A stretch of DNA of 64,000 nucleotides. Source: Blasia pusilla (taxonomy: Eukaryota; Marchantiophyta; Marchantiopsida; Blasiales). The position numbers were made by a program, and so were the translations under genes. Under the pieces are notes generated by a model. That model saw only the letters and a list, made by a program, of their open reading frames with translations, made no database searches and had not been told where the DNA came from. Below are positions 56,525 through 64,000 of the stretch, in pieces; the stretch's first letter is position 1, and each line of letters begins with the position of its first letter. The DNA is taken from assembly GCA_050084515.1 (NCBI GenBank), contig CM114272.1:62062001-62126000 (forward strand), written 5' to 3'.

Positions 56525-58842
56525 CTAGTTATAAAAAATTATTTTCGTGCGTGGGCACGAAAATAATTTCTTTTAATGCAGAAATATTTTTCATTTCAAA
56601 ATTTTGATATAATTTCCATTTTTTAAACCTTAAATTTTTTTAACATTTCACTTTTAGATAATGCAAAAATCCCATAAATAATTGCACTCCTCAATAAAAG
56701 TTTGAATAATACCTACTCTTCCCTCTCCATTCTTCCCACCAAAATAACAATTATTCATTAAATTATTAGTTAGTTTTAATTAATGAGATTATATCCCTTT
56801 TCTATTCAAATTCATTTTCCTTTCCCAAAATATGAAATTGGAATTAACCTCATTACTTTTAAAAATGATCATAATTTTTATTTTCTTAAATCCTAGAAGA
56901 AGAATAATAATATTCCACTCTTCTAAGTAATTTCCTTCCTCAATTAAAATTTAAATGATATCCCTGTCACTTAAATAATTCCACCTTTTAATAAAATTTA
57001 AATAATATATACTTCTAAATTAAAAAATATTGTTTACCTCCTTTCAAATATGAATCAAGGGACAAAATTGTGAAAATTGTGTAATTTTTTCTAATTATTC
57101 AAATTTTTTTGTCTTATTATACACTTATGGTCACCTCTTATAATATAAATAAATTAAATTATTATGAATTAATTAATGAAAGCATTTTCATATTCCATTC
57201 AAATTCATTTTGTTAACACATATGATGTCACTCAAAGAACAAAATTCAATCATATTGCTCTTTTGTCTTATTGTTTCACTATTTTGCCTTATTGTACATA
57301 TAGGTCCCATTATTATACAGATACTTGTAAGATATTTCTTTTCTAGAAGACGAGAGAACGCTTCAAATTTCTGTAATAAGATAAGATCATTCCAAATAAT
57401 TTATCAATTATTCTTTTTGGCTGCTATTGTTTCCAATCTTTCAATAGAAGTGTTTTTTTATATTAGTATCATAGGTAGCATACTCAAAATTGTAAGTTTC
57501 TTCTTATTAAAAATTCATACCTTTTCCCTTCCTAATTTGGGAAGAAAACAAGTTGTTGCTTCTTTTTCCAATCCCTGTATCTCAGTTAGAAAAATAAAAT
57601 CACCCATTTAATCTAATGTCCAGTTCCAAAACATAGTTAAAATTTTTTCCTAACCAAGCTTGAAAATAAAAAATAAGTTAGAAAAAAATCCCTTTCATTA
57701 TTTTGAAGATCAATTCATTTATCATAATTCTATTATTATCCTATCTTTTTTTTTCCCAAATTATTTCCCCTCCAAAATAAGTATGAAAAAAAAAATATAT
57801 TTTATGCCTGAATATTTTCAAAATAAAAATAGAAAAATAGAATGAACATGAAGTAGAATTCATAACATCTCATAAATATTAAGAAAAACTATAAAATCCA
57901 AATTTATTTTAAAATAATAACTAGTATAATAACTAGGACCTCTTTTCCATTCTATTTTCAACATTGTATTGGGCAAAATTAAATGATAATTTGACAGAGC
58001 TAAAAGTCTTCACATATTGCACTAATTCAAAGCCTCTTAAATAGAGCTAATGCAAATAACAATATGATGATTTATGGTCATGATCCTACAATGATATGTG
58101 AACCATAACAAACCATAGAAGACGATGGATGATCAAAATGCAATGTCATTGAATGAGTAAATGCATTCCATTCATGATCGTATGGTTAAGAATATGGATG
58201 ATGATGACGGGATGACATGTAGACAAGGCAAAATGTTTTTGTTTCTTGCTTGCCCAACTTATTGCTCCCCCACTTAATAAGAATTAATATCATATGGTTG
58301 GTTTTCTTGAGTCTTTATCTCCTCCCTAGTAAACATTTGTAAATCCTTATAAGGGCAAGGTCTTATCTTGTCGTCGGTTACAAAGACTTATGTTGGAAGT
58401 ACTTTTGATGTTCCTGAAAGTTCTTTTAATGATAATCCGATGGATTAAACAAATATTGGAGATAAATTGAGATACTTCTTGTATTGCGTAAGGAATGTCA
58501 AGTCTAGCACATACCATTGTTGACATTAAACTTCCAATTACACTTTGATATTGAACTCTTTCTATCATGCTCTTCTCCTTTGGTGTGGTAGGTCAATTTT
58601 TGATAGTGAATTTAGTTTTGGGTTGGAGAAGTGTACCTACCACTTTACATTTGCCATATTGAATTGATTGAGTTTTTCTAATAGGTACTTACTAATGGAC
58701 AGCCCGTGCCATGCAAGGATGTGAAAGGAAATCTTGTCGTTACTGCACGTAGAGGGAAAAACATTTTATTGCTGTCCAATTATCACATATCAAACAAAAA
58801 AGTATTTGCAAATCAAGAAGACACTCTCCCATAATAATATAA
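56525..58842 (-). mobile_element. Helitron-like element, about 2.3 kb
   Basis: The minus-strand 3' end is a 15-bp hairpin (56536-56569, AAATTATTTTCGTGC with loop CCAC) followed about ten bases later by CTAG before T, the usual Helitron terminus. The 5' end near 58842 reads TATATTATTATGGGAGAGTG, as in the elements at 23.7 kb. The interior is AT-rich and carries no Rep or helicase. It contains a Copia relic. The two ends are assigned to one element by orientation and spacing only. Confidence 0.5.
58347..58700 (-). pseudogene. Copia pol (RT-RNase H junction) relic
   Basis: The minus frame reads IERVQYQSVIGSLMSTMVCA, RLDIPYAIQEVSQFISN and KRTFRNIKSTSN, the conserved Copia block just after RT. 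Upstream frames give LEKLNQFNMANVK, shifted by an indel. It lies inside the Helitron-like element. Confidence 0.75.
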
Positions 58843-58844
58843 TT

Positions 58845-59968
58845 ATAAATATTGAAAAATCTTAGTCCTTCCTTTGTGAATTTTTTTTGGGTTTCAAAAA
58901 AATTATCAACTTCTCCCAAATTTATCGTCTCAAACTCTTCTTCGATAAATTAATTTTTTTTTCTTAATGGTTAACATACCGGTATCTTCAAACTAAGATC
59001 ACCCAGCTTTAATTCTTGAAGTGTATATGGATGATATGATGCCGTGGATGTTGGTATGCGATGATGTACATGCCGCCACATTCGCTCAACCTAATCCACC
59101 CTGGCTCGAAGTAAGCTAAGTTTAATGACTGCCTAAACCTGTTGACATCAGAGTAATCACGCTTCTGAAGACGTTCCGTGTTCATAGCACATATCGACGT
59201 TCACTGAACCTCTTTCAAGAATTTCTCACTCAAAACGGAAATTGCTTCAGATCATTTTTCCCCGTCCTCTGCTTCGAAATTTTTTCTGAAGTGGAAGTCA
59301 GTCGCCTCACGGGGATTCCCCTTACTGCAACGAGCGGAGCAACTCCGTCACAATTTGGTAGGAGAGTTCAATTTCAATAGTAGAAAGAGCTGTGAAAGAT
59401 ATCTGGAGTGATGAGAAAATTCTCTAAAAGCACAAATCCTTCATATCGAACCACGGGACGACAGGACGTCCCCTGAGGTTGGGAGAGCTCAGATTGTGGT
59501 CGTCAGACCTAGGACTATGGAGATTGGGAAGAAATTGTGTATGCAGAATCGCGTCAAGGTCTGGCTAGAAATAGTACCAGGAGATTTATCGAATAACTGC
59601 GTTGGAGAGATGAATATCACGATGAAGATGGGAGGATATGAATGGAGAATTATTTCTTGACTTCTCTACTTCTTCACAATAATGTCACAGAAATTTTGCT
59701 TGCTTAAGGAGCTCATCCTCCTCGACGATTAACTTTGCACGATGCAGTGGTGGAATTGCCAGTAGTTTAAACAAGAGCAGAATCCGGGGGAAAAGTTGTC
59801 TTCGGATTTTCCGTGAGCTACGACGAGTTTGTCCTTACTAGGATTCCAGGTTGTGAGAGACCAATCGAATGGCAATTTCACTTGTCAAATTATCCAGCAG
59901 TGCCTTGAATTCTCTTTGCTGTTCGCTCATGGAAAGATTCATAATTTAAGGCGCTCCCTGTGGTGAAG
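58845..59968 (+). promoter_or_regulatory. Upstream region and 5' UTR of the DNA-PKcs gene
   Basis: AT-rich to about 59000, then of genic composition. No upstream coding exon was found. The ATG at 59969 is the first in a long frame; the in-frame GTG at 59960 was not chosen. Confidence 0.35.
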
Positions 59969-60287
59969 ATGGATCAGAAGCTCGTGCGATGCATGACCTC
60001 TTTGAAAGATGAAGCAGAAGCTGCGCGCATGGGAGGTGCATCTCCCGATATCAACTCCTTGATTTCGGATGTAACTGACCTTTGCAAACAAGGACTTTCA
60101 GATGAAGACGTTTCCTTTGCAATCGCCTTGTTGTTTGATAAAGACAACGGCATTTTTAGTGTCGTAGAATTGCTTATGAACATCAAAGAGAGAACACTAG
60201 TTAAGGCAAGGGAATCCTGCTTCACGTTTTTGTCAGAGTTCATCGAGCAAATTGGTGACCGTGCGCTTCCACACATACCTTTCGTGA

Positions 60288-60333
<46 letters not shown>

Positions 60334-63300
60334 GTTTTGTCAGCACTCACACTATATGAGAGTGTCTCCCTCCTCTCATATGGTACCTTCTTCACTTCTT
60401 CCTCTCTCTACACTCATCCCAGTCTCAAGCACCGTCCAACCAGGGGCGCGGGGTCTATGGTCGCAAGGCTACGACAGGCACTACTTAATGAGTACAGTCT
60501 TTCTCTATCTCCTGGGTCCCCTTGGATAGGAAGTCGCTCCATTCATTCAGTTGATGGATCTATTCACTTATCTCTTATCAGAATGGAATCCGTTCATGGT
60601 GACATTATCTTGGATGCGAGGCCTACGTGGACGTCAACTTTTCAATTTCGTGGCGATCTTCCTCCTCGAATTATGCGAGTGGTTATGTCGCTCTTGGCTT
60701 ATATTTCGGAGATTGATTCGCAGGAGAAATGTCTCAAAATATTCCGGAGAGATGACTCAAAAGCGGTTCAGGCTGCTGCGCTTTCACCATTACTTTCCTT
60801 GCTGGAGACTAACGTCACGCGGAAGTACTCTTCTGCTGTGGACTTGGACTGGAGTTTCGGGGAGGTTTTGCTCAGTGAGTACAGGAAGGCAAAGACTTCT
60901 GGGACTCGTAAGTTTGTGGGAATGGTCCTTTCAATCAAACTAAAACTTAATCATGTAAACGGTTTTTAAGTGTGCTCTCTTAGATCAATATCTCATTCCA
61001 ATCAAACTGAAGTTTCATAATGTGATTGTGCTCTTAGATAAATATCATCCATCGATTGTGATTTCTGAACAAGATACATGGTTAAGCTTCAGACCACCAA
61101 AGTCGGAGAGGGAAACCTCTGCTGTATTTTGAGTTTTTTTGGTGAAAATGGATCGGGCCTTCTCATTTTACGAAAGCTGTCTCCAAAAGGAGTATTAGGT
61201 AGTTTGACTTGAACGGTTTGTTTTGACAGTGAGATCAAACATCCTGATACTCTTGGGCTACCTTGTCGAGTATTTCCCTCGTGCTGTCAGTGAAGAGAAC
61301 GTTACCTCTTTACTGAAAATATGTTTGGATACACTGGAGGAGCAGCTTCGTCAAACAAATAAAGATCCAGTGTTTGTGCTCGTCTCGGGAGTGATAAAAT
61401 GTCTGGACTCATTGTTGTCTTGGTTTGATGATTCACTTCCTGCAGGAGGTGACATCCTTACTTCACGTTATTCTTCTACATCTAGAATTGATGTTAATGG
61501 ATCAGTATGATTTGAAGATTTCGCTTTCTTGGAAATATTTTGACATTCCTAGCGATGCCCGTTAACCCTTGGGAGTTTCCCAGAAGAGGGTAATTTGTCA
61601 GACTGACTCTTTTTCCAGCAGTAGAAATCTTCCCACGCAATTACCTCTACCAGCAGCTAATTTACCATTCAGCCTTGGTTCTGTGAAGTGCTTTCCAGAA
61701 CCTTGGAGCCTGTGATCAATATGGTGAAATGTTGTAATATTGGAGTGTACTATCATGATCTTGAATGGTCAACATACCAAAACATACCAAGTCCATTTTT
61801 TTTGGGAGCTCGAAGATCACATCAGTAATGTCCTACATAAATCACTTCATTCATTCGTGACATGATCTCGATATGTGGATACCTCTGCAAATTTTTAGCA
61901 GATGTTCCTTGGGTCAAGTGGTAGCTTGACATTACTTTTATCTGTAAGGGTAGCACAAATGAAGTCAAGATGCCTTGTTAGTATGAAGTACTAATCCTTT
62001 CACAAGAACAGTAGTCAATAGACAAGGGAAACTAATTTGTGATCTTTGTATGCCTCAAGGTTCTGTGGCAAATTCCAGGAAGGTGTACACGTTTCTACTT
62101 CAGGTTATTTATTATCGGGAGGACACCAAACGCTATGAAGTGGTGAAAGGTAGGCGATTTTACATATTAGTCGGGTTGATGAACCGTTTTGGATTATGTG
62201 CATCTCAAGTCTGTTTAATGAAGGCAATGTGGGCTTTTCTGCTGTATGACATCTGTCACTGTACCTTTGAAGCTGGTTTGAGGCTGCTGTCAAGACATGC
62301 TGGGCTTTTTTCACTGCGACTGTTGCAAGACAGCAAGGAAATACTCATCTGGCTTCAAACTTATTGGTCTGTGAGTGTACTGTTTTTTATCCTCAATCTA
62401 GTTTCTTGAGGACAACACCTGTAGTATGGCAAAACAAATCTGAGTTTGCGGATGATAGAGCCTGGAAAAGATATGGGTGGTTGAGAGGACTTGACTATCT
62501 TTAGAGACGAGTACTAATAATCTTTGTCTCTTTGTATTGCAGCTCACATGCAAATGCTTTGCTTCGAGATGCAGGCTTTTCAGCATTCAATCAGTTCATG
62601 CTACAGGCAATTTCTTTCTTCAACATAGACTTGTAATAAGAATGTAGAGAATGGAGGGACTAATACAGTGTTGAGACCAGGGAAGCTGCAGCCCTCTCAG
62701 TTCCGAACACTACTAACTCAGCTAGTAACAGGAGTCTTAAGGCCACGTTTAGGCTAGCTCCCTGCACGATTTCACCCTGTCCACTTCCCAACAGATAGAA
62801 TAACACACAGTCAGAGCTCTTCAGCTAATCTTGGGACAAGAAGTACTTGCAACATAAGCGATGTCAAGGTCATACACAAGGGTCACAGGTAGAAAACGAA
62901 CTGAGCACTAAAGAACATTCAGTACCTCACTGCAGCAGCATTCTGGTGGAAAATGAGTGCTTCACAATGGAGCAGATTAGCACTAGCTGAACAGGGCAAC
63001 ATTCTGAGGATATACACACTAGAAGCTTGGATGAGAGGGAGAGAGAGCAAAGGGGGCAGCCAAAGGCTGTGCAGCTGGATGGAGGCTGGCTAAAAACGAA
63101 CCCTAAGATACTTCTGCACAAACGGAGTTGATCAACTTACTCTCCTAAAATGACTATCCCTAAATTTAGAGGAGACTTTAGTCCTAACTATCTATTGACA
63201 CCTATCTTTCCTACTGTGTAGGTCAGGGTAGTATCATCTGTAGTCCATGCTTATTCATCATAGATCCTGCCTGATTTCTGTACAGCATGCAGTGCACATG

Positions 63301-63503
63301 TCTTGTGTCTTGGAATGTATTGCATTCTCAACACTTTGGACTTGAAGTTTGTCTTTGATGATTGTTAGCATCTTTATGATGTCTTTAGCATTGCTACTCT
63401 TGACACGTGATCACCAACGCAACTGTTCATCTACCAATATCAGGTTTCTAAATGCCTTATCTACGAGGAGAGCAGAGTACAGAATGCACCGGAAATTTAT
63501 AAA
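59969..63503 (+). CDS. PRKDC: DNA-PKcs (DNA-dependent protein kinase catalytic subunit), N-terminal exons
   Basis: Seven exons join in phase: 59969-60289, 60724-60907, 61230-61448, 62060-62149, 62273-62366, 62543-62606 and 63444-63503. The product aligns with the N-terminal HEAT-repeat arm of animal DNA-PKcs: FLSEFIEQIGDRALPHIPFV, EKCLKIFRRDD, VIKCLDSLLSWFDD, then KAGLRLLSRHAGLFSLRLL, YCSHANALLRDAGFSAFNQF and VSKCLIYEE follow the animal order. The full protein would be about 4000 residues, with the PI3K-like kinase far beyond the window. It is recruited by Ku to DNA ends in non-homologous end joining. Known flowering plants such as Arabidopsis lack it. Intron 5 starts GTCTGT, intron 6 appears to be GC-AG, and intron 1 starts inside a TC repeat. 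Exons after 63503 were not resolved. Confidence 0.8.
60291..60330. repeat. (TC)20 microsatellite at the intron 1 donor
   Basis: An uninterrupted run begins at the second base of the intron, so the donor reads GTCTCT. Confidence 0.95.
62669..63236 (-). mobile_element. Possible solo LTR in DNA-PKcs intron 6
   Basis: The segment has TG (62669) and CA (63235-63236) ends and reads on the minus strand TGATACTACCCTGACC to GGTCTCAACA. It has an LTR-like length of 568 bp and a composition unlike the intron. No target duplication is evident (TACAG against TCTGT). Confidence 0.3.
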
Positions 63504-64000
63504 GTAAGTGCATTATTTCCTCCATATTTGCAAATGGGGAGGCTTTGGTATGTGCATCTCTGTACATGTTATTTTCCACTTTGCAGCACTGCTAAATACC
63601 TACACAATGCACATTACTGGGATAACTCCTGGCTTCAGACAACTGAAAATGAGTTTATTTGTACACAACTTGAAGTAACTATTCTGAAGAAACTGAACAC
63701 ATCTGCTTTCTAAGAGGTTTTTACAGTTGATTACAATTGATTTTTAGTCCACGGGAAGCCTACTTGGCCTATGGGATCCCTTCCACATATGTGATATTGA
63801 TGTCGCATCTGACAGGCACCTTGACATCCAGATTTTTCAAACATTTCTGTTTGGGGTTCCCACAGAGGAGATTTGTTTTTTCAGTGAAGCCAGGATTTTT
63901 TTCCAAATTCTTGACCTGGGAGCATAGTCAAGTCACACACATATGAAAGGCACACAAGGTGTACTCTCTCGAACATGGATCATTCATGCCCTAGGTAGGG
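63504..64000 (+). other. DNA-PKcs downstream part, exons not placed
   Basis: Intron 7 begins GTAAGT at 63504. Acceptors occur at 63596 (TTTGCAG) and 63749 (TTTTTAG). The first leads to an early stop in the expected phase, and neither gave a convincing match to the next HEAT repeats. Confidence 0.3.

Noticed and set aside
57210-57611. Hydrophobic 133-codon frame
   Set aside because: It lies in AT-rich Helitron-like DNA, with leucine, isoleucine and phenylalanine expected from base composition.
60337-60723. Open frame upstream of DNA-PKcs exon 2
   Set aside because: It lies in intron 1; homology to DNA-PKcs starts exactly at the CAG ending at 60723.

Overview
This window looks like nuclear DNA of a land plant. 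It has intron-split genes with GT-AG introns, LTR retrotransposons (one with a primer-binding site matching plant initiator tRNA-Met), Helitron and hAT relics, and three host genes in a sea of decayed repeats. A DNA-PKcs homologue, an enzyme lost from Arabidopsis and not known from most flowering plants, points to a non-flowering lineage such as a bryophyte or lycophyte. That placement is inference; the species cannot be fixed from the sequence.

Region 1-9.9 kb holds one and a half tandem copies of a ~6 kb unit. Each unit carries a decayed four-exon gene whose later exons resemble a beta-class DNA methyltransferase: a motif-IV-like block followed by a C-terminal SAM-binding-like block. The introns and 3' flank carry more than two dozen copies of a 25-27 bp imperfect palindrome. 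From 10 to 24 kb there is an interspersed GC-rich repeat, a decayed Ty3 retrotransposon whose integrase ends in a PHD-like finger, LTR fragments, a GGAT minisatellite, a Copia gag relic and Helitron-like elements.

From 25.7 to 28.1 kb on the minus strand is a small host gene I rebuilt from splice sites: seven in-phase exons, three of them exactly 54 nt, encoding a conserved-looking coiled-coil protein of 145 residues. From 29 to 43 kb come AT-rich DNA, a homopurine tract, a ~153-bp satellite, a strong hairpin, a Copia 5' end (LTR, PBS, gag), a PIF1-type Helitron helicase relic, and a hAT transposase broken by an LTR-like insertion. From 43 to 53.6 kb I find no secure gene; there are several perfect hairpins, AT-rich DNA and a moderately GC-rich stretch with unplaced exon-like pieces.

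The right end is genic. HEMK2/MTQ2 (release-factor glutamine methyltransferase) lies on the minus strand at 53.7-54.6 kb behind a GC-rich leader. After another Ty3 relic and a ~2.3 kb Helitron-like element, the 5' part of a DNA-PKcs gene (non-homologous end joining) starts at 59,969 on the plus strand and runs off the window; seven exons are resolved with consistent phases. The three host genes belong to unrelated processes (translation termination, DNA repair, an unknown coiled-coil role), so the layout is gene islands separated by repeats, not a pathway cluster.
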